Shown here piece after piece: positions 29,854 to 41,065 of a stretch of 64,000 bases of DNA. The stretch's first letter is position 1. Each line of letters opens with the position of its first letter. A program made the position numbers and the translations under genes. This DNA is from Rhodanobacter soli (GTDB taxonomy: Bacteria > Pseudomonadota > Gammaproteobacteria > Xanthomonadales > Rhodanobacteraceae). The notes below the pieces were generated by a model that was given only the letters and a program-made list of their open reading frames with translations, was not told the DNA's origin and did not search any database. The stretch lies in contig NZ_JBEPSD010000002.1 of NCBI RefSeq assembly GCF_040548735.1, positions 496,001 through 560,000 on the forward strand, given 5' to 3'.

Positions 29854-31146
29854 ATGCAGGTTTCGGTTGAGAACATCGGCACGCTCGAGCGCAAGCTCAC
29901 GGTGAAATTCCCCGCGGAGCGGTTCGAGACGCAGGTGAGTGCGCGCATTGCGGAGATGGGCCGCACGGTTCGCCTGAAGGGTTTCCGCCCGGGCAAGGTG
30001 CCGACGACGGTGATCAAGCAGCGTTTCGGCGACCAGGTCCGTGGCGAAGTGTTGTCCGACCTGATCGGCAGCACGCTGCGCGAGGCGGTGGCGCAGGAAA
30101 AGCTGCAGCCGATCGCGAATCCGGCGATCGACACCACTGGCCGGCCGGAGAACGGCGAAATCGCGTATACCGCGACGTTCGAGATCATGCCGGAGTTCCC
30201 GGTGGTCGACGTGGCCGCGCTCGAGATCAGCCGTCCGGTGGCGGTGGTGACCGATGCCGATATCGACAAGATGCTGGAGACCCTGCGCCAGCAGCGCCGC
30301 AGCTTCGACGAGGTGGATCGTGCCTCGGCCGAGGGCGACTTCGTGATGTTCGAGTACTCGGCCGAAGCCGGCGACTACCGCTTCCCGGCCGAGGGCCTGG
30401 AGCGTGCCGGCAGCGTGCTGGGCTCGGGCACCCTGTTCAAGGCGCTGGACGAGGCGCTGATTGGCCGCAAGACGGGCGACACTTTCGAGACCGAGATTGC
30501 CTTCCCGGAGGATTTCCGCAACGCGCAGCTGGCGGGCAAGACCGCCAAGGTCGGCTTCAGCATCCTGAAGGTGCAGGAACCGAAGCTGCCCGAGATCGAC
30601 GCCGAGTTTGCGAAGTTGTTCGGCATTGCGGACGGCGATCTGGAGACGTTCCGCAAGGAAGTTCGTGCGAACCTCGAGCGTGAGCTGAAGGCAGCGCTGA
30701 TGGCGCGCCTGAAATCCGAAGTTGCCGAAAAGCTGTCCACGGCCCACGCCGAGCTGGACGTGCCGAAGCTGATGGTGCAGTCCGAGGCGCGCAACATGGC
30801 CGCCGGCAGCGTGCCGCAGGGCCAGCAGCCACCGCCGCAGCTGATCGAGGCCGCCATGCCGATCGCGCGCCAGCGGGTGATCGCCGGCCTGCTGATGGGC
30901 GAGATTGCCCGCAAGCAGGAGATCAAGATCGATCGCAAGCGTATTGCCGAACAGCTCGCCGCGATTGCTTCGACCTATGAAGAGCCGGAGAAGGTCATTG
31001 AACTCTACAACGGTGACCCCCAACTGATGTCTGGGCTGCAGAATCGCGTGATGGAAGATCAGGTGGCCGAGTGGGTGGCGGAGCATGCCAGGACCACTCA
31101 GCTGGATCTGAGCTTCGATGACGTGATGCGCCCAGCCAACGCCTGA
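29854..31146 (+). CDS. tig: Trigger factor
   Basis: A 430-residue ribosome-associated chaperone and peptidyl-prolyl isomerase. The N-terminal ribosome-binding domain (1-115) has the signature G-F-R-P-G-K-V-P near residue 44; the FKBP-like PPIase domain lies at about 150-245; the C-terminal helical arms complete the chaperone cradle. ATG 29854 is chosen for the AGGAG 5 bases upstream. It starts the tig-clpP-clpX-lon-hupB-ppiD neighbourhood, conserved with E. coli. Confidence 0.97.
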   Translation: MQVSVENIGTLERKLTVKFPAERFETQVSARIAEMGRTVRLKGFRPGKVPTTVIKQRFGDQVRGEVLSDLIGSTLREAVAQEKLQPIANPAIDTTGRPENGEIAYTATFEIMPEFPVVDVAALEISRPVAVVTDADIDKMLETLRQQRRSFDEVDRASAEGDFVMFEYSAEAGDYRFPAEGLERAGSVLGSGTLFKALDEALIGRKTGDTFETEIAFPEDFRNAQLAGKTAKVGFSILKVQEPKLPEIDAEFAKLFGIADGDLETFRKEVRANLERELKAALMARLKSEVAEKLSTAHAELDVPKLMVQSEARNMAAGSVPQGQQPPPQLIEAAMPIARQRVIAGLLMGEIARKQEIKIDRKRIAEQLAAIASTYEEPEKVIELYNGDPQLMSGLQNRVMEDQVAEWVAEHARTTQLDLSFDDVMRPANA

Positions 31147-31183
31147 GCTGTCCGCCAGGCCCATCAACCGGAGAGCTGCAAGC

Positions 31184-31813
31184 ATGGCCATGGATCCGAT
31201 CCAGAACCTCAATTTGATACCGATGGTCGTCGAGCAGACGGCTCGCGGCGAGCGCTCCTATGACATCTACTCGCGCCTGTTGAAGGAGCGGGTGATCTTC
31301 CTGGTCGGCGAAGTCAACGATCAGGTCGCCAACGTCATCGTCGCGCAGATGCTGTTCCTGGAGTCGGAGAATCCGGACAAGGACATCAACTTCTACATCA
31401 ACAGCCCCGGCGGTGCGGTTACTGCCGGCCTGGCGATCTACGACACCATGCAGTTCATCAAGCCGAACGTCAGCACGATGTGCATCGGCCAGGCTTGCAG
31501 CATGGGTTCGTTCCTGTTGATGGCCGGTGCCAAGGGCAAGCGTTTTGCCCTGCCGAACTCGCGGATCATGATCCACCAGCCTTCCGGCGGCGCTCAGGGC
31601 CAGGCGACCGACATCGAGATCCAGGCGCGAGAGATCCTGTATGTGCGCGAGCGCCTGAACAGGCTGTATGTCGAGCATACCGGCCAGACGATCGAGAAGA
31701 TCGAGCTGGACATGGAGCGCGACCGCTTCATGAGCGCTGTCGACGCCAAGGCCTATGGCCTGATCGACGAAGTGCTCGACAAGCGTGCCGGCGAGACGGT
31801 GAAATCGGCCTGA
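31184..31813 (+). CDS. clpP: ClpP serine protease subunit
   Basis: A 209-residue protease subunit forming a 14-mer chamber fed by ClpX and probably ClpA. The catalytic triad is S106 in A-C-S-M-G-S, H131 in M-I-H-Q-P-S and an aspartate in the D-R-F-M-S-A region. A short N-terminal propeptide, as in E. coli, is likely. A GGAGAG precedes the ATG. A strong hairpin sits between clpP and clpX. Confidence 0.98.
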   Translation: MAMDPIQNLNLIPMVVEQTARGERSYDIYSRLLKERVIFLVGEVNDQVANVIVAQMLFLESENPDKDINFYINSPGGAVTAGLAIYDTMQFIKPNVSTMCIGQACSMGSFLLMAGAKGKRFALPNSRIMIHQPSGGAQGQATDIEIQAREILYVRERLNRLYVEHTGQTIEKIELDMERDRFMSAVDAKAYGLIDEVLDKRAGETVKSA

Positions 31814-31843
31814 TTCACAGGTTCTACCCCAGAGTCACGAGAT

Positions 31844-31875
31844 GGGCTCTGCGTCTGCAGGCAGACGCGGAGCCC
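31844..31875 (+). terminator. Strong hairpin between clpP and clpX
   Basis: A 15-bp stem (GGGCTCTGCGTCTGC with complement, one G-T pair) and AG between the arms lies 30 bases after clpP, followed by TGTGTTATTCTC. It may attenuate readthrough into clpX or be a processing site; the U-tract is mixed. Confidence 0.6.
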
Positions 31876-31922
31876 TGTGTTATTCTCGCGACGCATTCAG
31901 ATTTACCAGCGGGATCGAGAGT

Positions 31923-33215
<1,293 letters not shown>

Positions 33216-33240
33216 CCCTGTAGCCCCATCTGCGGCGACG

Positions 33241-33277
33241 ACGGCTCCGGTGATTTCGCCGGGGCCGTTCTGTTTTT
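33241..33277 (+). terminator. clpX terminator
   Basis: A 10-bp stem ACGGCTCCGG / CCGGGGCCGT (one T-G pair) with an 8-nt loop, then TCTGTTTTT. It separates clpX from lon, which therefore needs its own promoter in the following 110 bases. Confidence 0.82.
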
Positions 33278-33387
33278 GGCGGCCCGCCTGCCTTGAGTAG
33301 GCCCCCGGTCGCCTCCACTTGACGAGTTGACAGGCCCGGCGCAGTGTCGGGACGAAACCAGATCCGAACCCGAGGGACCCCTCTTTC

Positions 33388-35862
33388 ATGGCCAAGAACG
33401 CCCCCCTTCCCGTTGCGCTGGACGCTCTGCCGGTGTTGCCGTTGCGCGACGTGGTGGTTTATCCGCACATGGTCATTCCGTTGTTTGTCGGTCGCGACAA
33501 GTCCATGCGTGCGCTGGAGCGCGCGATGGAAGGCGAGCGGCAGATCCTGCTGGTCGCGCAGAAAAGTCCGGATATCGACGACCCGGAGATCGCCGACCTG
33601 CACCAGGTCGGTACGCTGGCCGGCGTGCTGCAGCTGCTGAAATTGCCCGATGGTACGGTCAAGGTGCTGGTCGAGGGCCAGTCGCGCGTGGCGGTCGAGG
33701 ATTTCAAGGAAGCGGACGGCATGCTGACCGCCCGTTCGCGCGTGATCGAGCCGGTCTACAACGCGAAGGAGCGTGAACTCGACGTGGTCTCGCGTACGCT
33801 GATCTCGCTGTTCGAGCAGTTGGTCAAGCAGAGCCGCAAGCTGCCGCCGGAAGTGCTGGCCAGCCTGTCCGGCATCGACGATCCGTCGCGCGTGGCCGAT
33901 TCCATCGCCGCGCACCTGTCCGTGCGCATGGCCGACAAGCAGAAGGTGCTGGAGACCGCCGACGTCGGCCAGCGGCTGGAGCTGCTGATCGGCTTGGTCG
34001 ATGGCGAGATGGACTTGCAGCAGGTCGAGAAGCGCATCCGCGGCCGGGTCAAGTCGCAGATGGAGAAGAGCCAGCGCGAGTACTACCTCAACGAGCAGAT
34101 GAAGGCGATCCAGAAGGAACTCGGCGACAGCGAGGATGGCCCGAACGAGGTCGAGGAACTGCAGAAGAAGATCGAGGGCTCCGGCATGCCCAAGGCCGTG
34201 CTGACCAAGGCGCGGCAGGAGTTCGGCAAGCTCAAGCAGATGTCGCCGATGTCGGCCGAGGCCACCGTGGTGCGCAACTACCTCGACTGGCTGGTCGGCG
34301 TGCCGTGGAAGAAGCGCAGCAAGGTGCGCAAGGACCTGCAGCTGGCGCAGGAAGTGCTCGACGCCGACCATTTCGGCCTGGAAAAGGTCAAGGACCGCAT
34401 CCTCGAGTACCTCGCCGTGCAGCAGCGCGTATCGGTGATGAAGGGACCGATCCTGTGCCTGGTAGGCCCGCCCGGTGTGGGCAAGACTTCGCTGGGGCAG
34501 TCGATCGCCAAGGCGACCAACCGGAAATTCGTCCGCATGAGTCTCGGCGGAGTGCGCGACGAAGCCGAGATCCGCGGCCATCGGCGCACGTATATCGGCT
34601 CGATGCCCGGTCGCATCGTGCAGAACATCAACAAGGTCGGGACCAAGAACCCGCTGTTCGTGCTGGACGAGATCGACAAGATGTCGATGGACTTCCGCGG
34701 CGACCCGTCGTCGGCGCTGCTGGAAGTGCTCGATCCGGAGCAAAACCACGCGTTCAACGACCATTACCTCGAGGTCGACCTGGACCTGTCCGAGGTGATG
34801 TGGATCGCCACGGCGAATTCGCTGAACATTCCCGGTCCGCTGCTCGACCGCATGGAAGTCATCCGCATCCCCGGCTACACCGAGGACGAGAAGCTCGGCA
34901 TCGCACAGAAATACCTGCTGTCGAAACAGCTTAAGGCGAACGGTCTGAAGCCGGAGGAGCTCAGCGTCACTGAAGACGCATTGCGTGACATCGTGCGCTA
35001 CTACACGCGCGAGTCGGGCGTGCGCAACCTGGAGCGCGAAATCTCCAAGATCTGCCGCAAGGTGGTCAAGGAACTGACCCTGGGCCAGGTGAAGAAGGCC
35101 AAGGCGAAGGTCTCGCCTGCGAAGACGGCCAAGGGCAAGGCGAAGAACGGCACCGGCAAGGTCAAGGTGGATTCGGCCAACCTCGACCAGTACCTGGGTG
35201 TGCGCCGGTTCGATTTCGGCCGCAAGGAACTGCAGAACGAAGTCGGCCTGGTTACCGGGCTGGCCTGGACCCAGGTCGGCGGCGAGTTGCTGAGCATCGA
35301 GGGTTCGGTGGTGGCGGGCAAGGGCAGGCTGGTGCATACCGGCCAGCTCGGCGACGTGATGAAGGAATCCATCCAGGCGGCGCTGTCGGTGGTGCGCGCG
35401 CGTGCCGACCAGTTGGGCATCGATCCGGAGTTCCACCAGAAGCTCGACGTGCATATCCACGTGCCGGAAGGCGCCACGCCGAAGGACGGTCCCAGTGCAG
35501 GCATCGCCATGTGCACGGCGCTGGTCTCCGTGCTGACCAAGGTGCCGGTGCGCTCCGAAGTGGCGATGACCGGCGAGATCACCTTGCGCGGTCGCGTGCT
35601 GCCGATCGGCGGCCTCAAGGAAAAACTGCTGGCGGCGCATCGCGGCGGGATCACCACGGTGATCATTCCTGAGGACAACAAGAAAGATCTTGCCGACATG
35701 CCGGCCAACATCACCTCGTCGCTGGAGATCCATCCGGTTCGCTGGATCGACGAAGTGCTGGATATCGCACTGGAGCGTCCACTGCGGCCGAACCCGGCCA
35801 AGGATGCACCTCCTGCCGCCGTGGCCAGCGAGCCGACGGAAGGGCACTCGTTGACGCACTGA
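33388..35862 (+). CDS. lon: ATP-dependent Lon protease
   Basis: An 824-residue soluble hexameric protease (LonA type). Domains are an N-terminal substrate-binding region (about 10-215), a coiled-coil, AAA with Walker A G-P-P-G-V-G-K-T (about 360) and the C-terminal protease domain with catalytic S703 in G-P-S-A-G and K746 in the following helix. A lysine-rich insert (about 570-595) before the protease domain is longer than in E. coli Lon. The gene has its own transcript, bounded by the clpX terminator and a strong downstream palindromic terminator. Confidence 0.98.
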   Translation: MAKNAPLPVALDALPVLPLRDVVVYPHMVIPLFVGRDKSMRALERAMEGERQILLVAQKSPDIDDPEIADLHQVGTLAGVLQLLKLPDGTVKVLVEGQSRVAVEDFKEADGMLTARSRVIEPVYNAKERELDVVSRTLISLFEQLVKQSRKLPPEVLASLSGIDDPSRVADSIAAHLSVRMADKQKVLETADVGQRLELLIGLVDGEMDLQQVEKRIRGRVKSQMEKSQREYYLNEQMKAIQKELGDSEDGPNEVEELQKKIEGSGMPKAVLTKARQEFGKLKQMSPMSAEATVVRNYLDWLVGVPWKKRSKVRKDLQLAQEVLDADHFGLEKVKDRILEYLAVQQRVSVMKGPILCLVGPPGVGKTSLGQSIAKATNRKFVRMSLGGVRDEAEIRGHRRTYIGSMPGRIVQNINKVGTKNPLFVLDEIDKMSMDFRGDPSSALLEVLDPEQNHAFNDHYLEVDLDLSEVMWIATANSLNIPGPLLDRMEVIRIPGYTEDEKLGIAQKYLLSKQLKANGLKPEELSVTEDALRDIVRYYTRESGVRNLEREISKICRKVVKELTLGQVKKAKAKVSPAKTAKGKAKNGTGKVKVDSANLDQYLGVRRFDFGRKELQNEVGLVTGLAWTQVGGELLSIEGSVVAGKGRLVHTGQLGDVMKESIQAALSVVRARADQLGIDPEFHQKLDVHIHVPEGATPKDGPSAGIAMCTALVSVLTKVPVRSEVAMTGEITLRGRVLPIGGLKEKLLAAHRGGITTVIIPEDNKKDLADMPANITSSLEIHPVRWIDEVLDIALERPLRPNPAKDAPPAAVASEPTEGHSLTH

Positions 35863-35899
35863 GCCGATTGGCGCGTCATCCCGCCGGTCTCCATCCAGG

Positions 35900-35933
35900 G
35901 CGCCCTGCCATGGCAGGGCGCTTTCTGCTTTTT
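35900..35933 (+). terminator. lon terminator
   Basis: A 22-bp perfect palindrome (GCGCCCTGCCA and complement) followed by TTTCTGCTTTTT, an intrinsic terminator 37 bases after the lon stop. Confidence 0.85.
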
Positions 35934-36032
35934 CGCCGCCGGTCGACGAAGTTCTCGCATAGTCTCCTGGCGCTGGTTTTGCAAGCGGTTTCGCGAGTCG
36001 CCGATCTTCCGGAAACGTTGCTGTGGCTTGTG

Positions 36033-36062
36033 TTGCGGATTCCGGCAACGCACTGGTATAAA
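36033..36062 (+). promoter_or_regulatory. Predicted hupB promoter
   Basis: TTGCGG (36033-36038) and TATAAA (36057-36062) with an 18-base spacer lie 145 bases before the hupB start. The -10 is good and the -35 moderate; the long leader is typical of hup genes. Confidence 0.6.
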
Positions 36063-36206
36063 GGCGATACCGCAGTCCCGGCGCTGTATGTCAGCGCAGC
36101 GATGCGGGGTTGCGTTACGGCCCTGGCAAGAGCCAACCATCCATGCCGGTGCTGTCTCGTCTCCGGACTGGCCGCACTGACGAAATCCGAATAAGGGAGT
36201 TTTTCA

Positions 36207-36479
36207 ATGAATAAAACCGATCTGATCAATGCCATCGCCGAAAAGGCCGAGCTGACCAAGGCCGACGCTGGTCGTGCCCTCGAAGCCTTCTTCGAGACCG
36301 TGCAGAAGTCGCTGAAGAAAGGCGAGGATGTCTCGGTGGTGGGCTTCGGTACGTTCACTGTGCGCAAGCGCGCTGCCCGTACCGGCCGTAACCCGCGTAC
36401 CAACGAAGCGATCAAGATCAAGGCCTCGAAGGTGCCTGCCTTCAAGGCTGGCAAGACCCTCAAGGATGCCCTAAACTAA
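36207..36479 (+). CDS. hupB: DNA-binding protein HU-beta
   Basis: A 90-residue histone-like protein that bends DNA without sequence preference. The start [13 protein letters not shown], the V-G-F-G-T-F strand and the R-x-G-R-N-P DNA-intercalating beta arm (about 55-63) are typical. AAGGGAG precedes the ATG. tRNA-Val follows 19 bases after the stop with no terminator between, so the transcript may contain hupB and both tRNAs. Confidence 0.97.
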   Translation: MNKTDLINAIAEKAELTKADAGRALEAFFETVQKSLKKGEDVSVVGFGTFTVRKRAARTGRNPRTNEAIKIKASKVPAFKAGKTLKDALN

Positions 36480-36498
36480 GCGGCTAACGCTTGGTTTC

Positions 36499-36573
<75 letters not shown>

Positions 36574-36582
36574 GAAAAATGC

Positions 36583-36659
36583 GGAGTGGTAGTTCAGTCG
36601 GTTAGAATGCTGGCCTGTCACGCCGGAGGTCGCGGGTTCGAGTCCCGTCCACTCCGCCA
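36583..36659 (+). tRNA. tRNA-Asp(GTC), copy 1
   Basis: A 77-nt cloverleaf with GGAGTGG / CCACTCC acceptor, loop CTGTCAC (anticodon GTC), discriminator G and CCA. It differs from the second copy (48254-48330, minus) by a single C/T in the D loop. Confidence 0.97.
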
Positions 36660-36666
36660 CAGTTCG

Positions 36667-36691
36667 CAAGGGCGCCCGTGTGGCGCCCTTG
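36667..36691 (+). terminator. Terminator after tRNA-Asp
   Basis: A 10-bp perfect stem CAAGGGCGCC / GGCGCCCTTG with CGTGT loop, 8 bases after the tRNA; followed by TCATTT. Confidence 0.75.
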
Positions 36692-36792
36692 TCATTTGAG
36701 CGGCGCGTGTCCGTGCAACAGGGCGCGCGCCGGCACGGCGGCTTGTGCCAACCGCGCGCCACGCGCTTTCACCATCTTGCGGGAAGATTTCA

Positions 36793-38694
36793 ATGCTGCA
36801 GGCAATGCGTAACAAGATGCACGGATGGCCGTCCATCATTGTGCTTGGCCTCGCCGTCCTGGCGATGTCGCTGTTCGGCATGGAGAGCTACTTCATGTCG
36901 AACGACGATGCCTTCGTGGCGAAGGTCGGCAAGCACGAAATCGACCAGCGTGCATTCCAGGACCGCGTGAACCAGCTGCGGCAGCAGGCAGCCGAACAGC
37001 AGGGCGAGCAGTTCGATTCCAGCACCTTCGAGAAGAACGAGACGAAGCTGCGCATCCTGGACGGGATGGTCGACGAGCAATTGCTGCTGCAGGCCAATGC
37101 GGACTGGGGCCTGCGGGTCTCGGACCAGGCCATGCGCGAGTACATCGCCTCGATCCCGGCGTTCCAGGTCAACGGCCAGTTCGACGGCACCAGCTACCGT
37201 GCATGGCTCACCAGCCAGTACAAGACGCCGGAGATGTTCGAGAACGAGATCCGCTCGTCCTTGGCCATCCAGTTGTTGCCATCGGCGATCAACGACAGCA
37301 CCATCGCCACCGACGCCCAGCTCGATCGTTTCCTGAAACTGCTGAGCCAGCGCCGCGACCTGCGCTACTTCCAGCTGCCGCGCCCTGCGCTGGACAACAA
37401 GACGGTCAGCGATGCCGAGATCGAAACCTGGTACAAGGCGCACCAGGCCGACTACATGAATCCCGAGCAGGTTTCGGTGAAGTACGTCGAGGTCGTCGGT
37501 GCCGACCTGCCGCTGGCTGCCGAGCCGAGCGACGAGGAACTGAGGAAGCGCTACGCGAGCGAGAAGCAGCGCTTCGTGCAGCCGGAACAGCGGCTCGTTT
37601 CGCACATCCTGATCAACGTGCCGGCCAACGCCACGCCGGAACAGCAGAAGGTAGCCCTGGCCAAGGCCGAGAAGATCGCAGCGGAAGCCAACCCGGGTGA
37701 CTTCGCCAAGCTGGCCGAACAGGACTCGCAGGATCTGGGTTCCCGTCGCCTGGGCGGCGATCTGGGCTGGCTGGAAAAAGGCGTGACCAACGAGGCCTTC
37801 GATTCGGCCCTGTTCGCCATGCAGAAGGGCCAGATCTCCAAGCCGGTGCTGTCGTCCGACGGTTATCACATCATCTGGCTGCGTGACGTCCGCAGCGGCG
37901 AATCCAAGCCGTTCGAGGAAGTGCGCGACCAACTGGTCAAGGAAGCGACGACGGCCGACCGCGACCGCACATACAACGAAGTTGCCGGCAAGATGTCCGA
38001 CAACACCTACCAGAATCCGACTTCGCTGGAGCCGGCCTCGGTCGCATTGAAACTGCCGATCAAGACCACGGCGCTGTTTACGCGCAAGGGTGGCGAGGGC
38101 GTGGCCGCCAACCCGAAGGTAGCCGCCGCGGCGTTCAGCGACGACGTGCTGGTGCAGGGTAACAATTCGGGTCTGATCGATCTGGGCAACAACCACTCGG
38201 TGGTGATTCATGTCGACCAGCACGTGCCGGCGGCCGCCAAGCCGCTCGCGGAAGTGCGCGCCGACGTGCAGCAGAAAATCCTCGACGAGCGCGCCGCCGC
38301 CGTCGAGAAGAAGCAGGCCGACGAGGCACTGGCGCGTTTGCGCAAGGGCGAGGCGATGGACGATGTGGCGAAGTCGCTGGGTGCCAGCATCACCACCGTG
38401 AACGAGGTGGTCCGGCACGCGCAGATGCCGGCGCCGCTGCTGACGCAGGCGTTCCTTCTGCCGCACCCGGCGGCGGGCAAGCCGCAGTTCGCCGCCGTGG
38501 ACATGCTGGACGGTTCCTATGTACTGCTGGCCGTGGACAAGGTGCAGGATGGCGACCTGTCCAAGGTGCCGCCGGAGCAGCGTGACTCGCTGCGCCAGCA
38601 GATGGCACAGGCCTACGGCTACGAAGCGACGCGCGAGCTGATCGACCAGCTCAAGGCGAAGACCAAGATCAAGATCAACCAGCAGCGACTGTAA
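36793..38694 (+). CDS. ppiD: PpiD-type periplasmic SurA-like peptidyl-prolyl isomerase
   Basis: A 633-residue inner-membrane-anchored periplasmic chaperone. A single membrane helix (about 12-32) is followed by SurA-N-like helical domains (about 38-220), a parvulin/PPIC domain (about 265-365, with the Q-R-L-V-S-H-I-L-I start and D-L-G-W and S-D-G-Y-H-I-I-W) and a C-terminal helical region. PpiD interacts with the Sec translocon and helps outer-membrane protein folding. ATG 36793 is chosen because the helix follows directly. Its place after hupB matches E. coli. Confidence 0.95.
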   Translation: MLQAMRNKMHGWPSIIVLGLAVLAMSLFGMESYFMSNDDAFVAKVGKHEIDQRAFQDRVNQLRQQAAEQQGEQFDSSTFEKNETKLRILDGMVDEQLLLQANADWGLRVSDQAMREYIASIPAFQVNGQFDGTSYRAWLTSQYKTPEMFENEIRSSLAIQLLPSAINDSTIATDAQLDRFLKLLSQRRDLRYFQLPRPALDNKTVSDAEIETWYKAHQADYMNPEQVSVKYVEVVGADLPLAAEPSDEELRKRYASEKQRFVQPEQRLVSHILINVPANATPEQQKVALAKAEKIAAEANPGDFAKLAEQDSQDLGSRRLGGDLGWLEKGVTNEAFDSALFAMQKGQISKPVLSSDGYHIIWLRDVRSGESKPFEEVRDQLVKEATTADRDRTYNEVAGKMSDNTYQNPTSLEPASVALKLPIKTTALFTRKGGEGVAANPKVAAAAFSDDVLVQGNNSGLIDLGNNHSVVIHVDQHVPAAAKPLAEVRADVQQKILDERAAAVEKKQADEALARLRKGEAMDDVAKSLGASITTVNEVVRHAQMPAPLLTQAFLLPHPAAGKPQFAAVDMLDGSYVLLAVDKVQDGDLSKVPPEQRDSLRQQMAQAYGYEATRELIDQLKAKTKIKINQQRL

Positions 38695-38722
38695 GCGCGC
38701 TGGCTGGCGCAGCCGGCGTCAA

Positions 38723-38757
38723 ACGAAGAAGGGCGGCCACTGGCCGCCCTTCTTCGT
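38723..38757 (+). terminator. ppiD terminator
   Basis: A 16-bp perfect stem with ACT between arms, core GGGCGGCCACTGGCCGCCC. The outer part is AC-GAAGAA / TTCTTC-GT, so it could act in either direction. Same core as the ftsH terminator. Confidence 0.8.
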
Positions 38758-38831
38758 CTGTGGCAGATGAGTCCCCCAATGGAGCCGGCCTGGATCGCGT
38801 TGGTGCGGGTTCTTTCCGGATCGGGCCGAAC

Positions 38832-38868
38832 CCCTGATGGCGAACGCCCGACATCGGGCGGATCAGGG
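38832..38868. repeat. Nested palindrome downstream of mltD
   Basis: An outer pair CCTGAT / ATCAGG encloses CGCCCGA-CA-TCGGGCG. It lies 6 bases beyond the mltD stop and could end the mltD transcript from the minus strand, although no U-tract follows. Confidence 0.4.
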
Positions 38869-38873
38869 CATCC

Positions 38874-40076
38874 CTAGTTCGGCGCGCTCACCGTCAGTGT
38901 CTGGCCGGGCTTCAACGTGTGGCTGCTCAGGTGGTTCCAGCGCTGCAACTGGCCGACGTTCACCGAGTAGTCGCGGGCGATCTGCCAAAGGTTGTCGCCG
39001 CGTTTCACGGTATGGATCTTCGGTGCCGTCTTCTTGTCGGGGACGGGACCTGTTGCTGCGCCGGAGCCTGCGCTGGCCAGGAGATCGTCGCGGTTGCTGC
39101 TGGCGTGTTCGAGCAAGGCATCGCGGAACTGGCGGGCGTGGTTGGCGGGCAGGAGCAGGTACGAGGTGACGTTGGCGTCGATCATGTTGCTGCGAAACGC
39201 CGGATTGAAGTGCTTCAGTGCCTCCACCGACATGCCGGCATGGTCGGCCGCCCGCGCGATCGGCATTGAACGGGGTATTTCGGTCTGCACCAGGTGCTGC
39301 TCACCCGGCAGCGTGGGCAGACTGACATTGAAGCGCTCCGGTTCGCGTACCACGCAGGCTATTCCCAACAGCTTGGTCAGATGCTCGCGGGTTACCTTGC
39401 GCACCGGCCAGTGGGGAATGGCCGGTTGCTCCGCAGGCTTGCCGTGCGTCCGGATGACCCTGCGTATCGCGAACTCGCCGGCGTTGTAGGCGTAATCGGC
39501 CACGCGCCAGTCATTGAACTGGTCGTGGTACTGCTCCAGCAGTTTCATCACGGCATTGGCGGCGGCAGGGACGTCGAGACGTCCGTCGTAGTGGCCGTCG
39601 ACGCGCAACCCCATGGCGCCGGCAGTCACCGGCATGATCTGCCACATGCCGGCCGGCCGACGCTTGTGGGCGGGCCCTGGCTGGAAATGGCTTTCCACCC
39701 AGGGCAACAGCACGAATTCACCCGCGACATCGTAGCGGTCGGCCACTTGCTGCACATAGACCAGACGCGGCAACACGGCCTGCAACTGGCTTTCGAACTG
39801 CTGCGGATGGCGCGTGTACCGTTTGGCCCAGGCCAGAACCGCCGGGTCGGCGTCACAACCGGGCATGGCAAAGCTGCTGCGCAGCCGGTCCCAGACGTCG
39901 GTTGCCGGCGATGGCGCAACGGGCCCGCTGCCCGGCGGCGTGGTTTCGGGCACGACGATCGTGGCCGTCGAGGCTTCATCAGCCGGTTGCCGCGGTGCCT
40001 GCACGGAAGGCGCCCCGGCGCAGGCGGCCAGCATCAGCGACAGAAGCAGCGGCAGAAGTCGAAGGTGTCGTCTCAT
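38874..40076 (-). CDS. mltD: MltD-like membrane-bound lytic transglycosylase, lipoprotein
   Basis: A 400-residue outer-membrane lipoprotein cutting peptidoglycan to 1,6-anhydro ends. A signal peptide ends in lipobox L-M-L-A-A-C (Cys about 18); an SLT domain (about 110-240) shows the catalytic glutamate in L-P-W-V-E-S-H-F and A-G-M-W-Q-I-M-P; one LysM domain sits at the end (about 350-398). E. coli MltD has two LysM domains, so this one is shorter. ATG 40076 overlaps the gloB stop (TGA/ATGA), so gloB and mltD form an operon. Confidence 0.93.
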   Translation of the reverse strand: MRRHLRLLPLLLSLMLAACAGAPSVQAPRQPADEASTATIVVPETTPPGSGPVAPSPATDVWDRLRSSFAMPGCDADPAVLAWAKRYTRHPQQFESQLQAVLPRLVYVQQVADRYDVAGEFVLLPWVESHFQPGPAHKRRPAGMWQIMPVTAGAMGLRVDGHYDGRLDVPAAANAVMKLLEQYHDQFNDWRVADYAYNAGEFAIRRVIRTHGKPAEQPAIPHWPVRKVTREHLTKLLGIACVVREPERFNVSLPTLPGEQHLVQTEIPRSMPIARAADHAGMSVEALKHFNPAFRSNMIDANVTSYLLLPANHARQFRDALLEHASSNRDDLLASAGSGAATGPVPDKKTAPKIHTVKRGDNLWQIARDYSVNVGQLQRWNHLSSHTLKPGQTLTVSAPN

Positions 40077-40837
40077 GCGTGGAACCCATCCTTGGCGCTG
40101 CGCAGGGCAGCGAAACGGGCGACCCGATCGTTGCCGCTGCCTTGCTGCCGGCACCACGCGATGACGGCGTCGGTGTCGGTCCGCAGGAACGGATTGGTCG
40201 CCAGCTCGCGGGCGAGCGGCACCGGCAGCGTGGGCTGCAGGTGTCTGCGTAGCGCGGCGACTTCCTGCAGCCGTTGCTGCAGTTCGGGGTTGGCCGGTTC
40301 GATGGTGCGCGCGAAACGTCCATTCGCCTCGGTGTACTCGTGCCCACCGCAAACCAGGGTTTCCCCTGGCAGTTGCGACAGGCTATCCAGCGAGGCGAGC
40401 ATCTGCGCCGGTGTGCCTTCGAACAGACGGCCGCAGCCCAGGCTGAACAAGGTATCGCCGCACAGCAGCAGACCGGCCCCGACGTAGGCCACATGGCTGA
40501 GGGTATGGCCCGGGATCGCGATCACCTCGAAGCGCACGGACGGTGCGGCCAGTTCGACTACATCGCCGTCGCGTACCCGCCGAGTGGCCTCGCCGATGCG
40601 TTCATCAACGGGTGCATAAACCGGCATGTCGTGGCGTGCGCGCAAGGCCGGCACGCCGCCGATGTGGTCGGGATGATGATGGGTCAGCAGAATCGCGCGC
40701 AGCCGCAATCGATGCGCCGCCAGCGCCTGCTCGACGACCTCGGCGTCACCCGGATCGACGACGACGGCGTTGCCATCGTCGTCATGCAGCAGCCAGATGT
40801 AGTTGTCGGCCAGCGCCGGTAACGGTAGGAGATGCAA
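40073..40837 (-). CDS. gloB: Hydroxyacylglutathione hydrolase (glyoxalase II)
   Basis: A 254-residue metallo-beta-lactamase-fold enzyme hydrolysing S-lactoylglutathione after glyoxalase I. The dinuclear metal motif T-H-H-H-P-D-H-I-G is at about 52-60, with further ligands in P-G-H-T, G-D-T-L and G-H-E-Y. The N-terminus H-L-L-P-L-P-A-L-x-D-N-Y-I-W fits the family; the start is a TTG at 40837 with GGAG 6 bases upstream, since no ATG/GTG gives this N-terminus. It is the first gene of gloB-mltD. Confidence 0.92.
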   Translation of the reverse strand: MHLLPLPALADNYIWLLHDDDGNAVVVDPGDAEVVEQALAAHRLRLRAILLTHHHPDHIGGVPALRARHDMPVYAPVDERIGEATRRVRDGDVVELAAPSVRFEVIAIPGHTLSHVAYVGAGLLLCGDTLFSLGCGRLFEGTPAQMLASLDSLSQLPGETLVCGGHEYTEANGRFARTIEPANPELQQRLQEVAALRRHLQPTLPVPLARELATNPFLRTDTDAVIAWCRQQGSGNDRVARFAALRSAKDGFHA

Positions 40838-41065
40838 GATGGGCTCCGCTGCGTTTGAGGAATATCCGGCGGGCCGGTGTTTCCCTGTGGAACGACAGAC
40901 GCAGCCGTCCCGGGCGCGCATGAGGCGGTCGACTATAAATTGGCATGGCTGCCGACTCGTTAGAAGAACGTTAACCAATCGGGCGACTGTTCAGCAGCGT
41001 GCGGCAGTTCCGTCGCGCCTGCGACCTGCTGCCGGCTATCGTCAGCCGTTACACTCTGGGTTCAG

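Larger units (their letters stand above)
35863..36206 (+). other. Intergenic region lon / hupB
   Basis: 344 bases holding the lon terminator (35900-35933) and, further on, the predicted hupB promoter. No coding potential with a supportive start is seen. Confidence 0.7.

Noticed and set aside
40073-40978. Longer gloB product starting at 40978
   Set aside because: The extra about 47 residues are cysteine/arginine rich and not glyoxalase-like; the TTG at 40837 has a well-placed GGAG.
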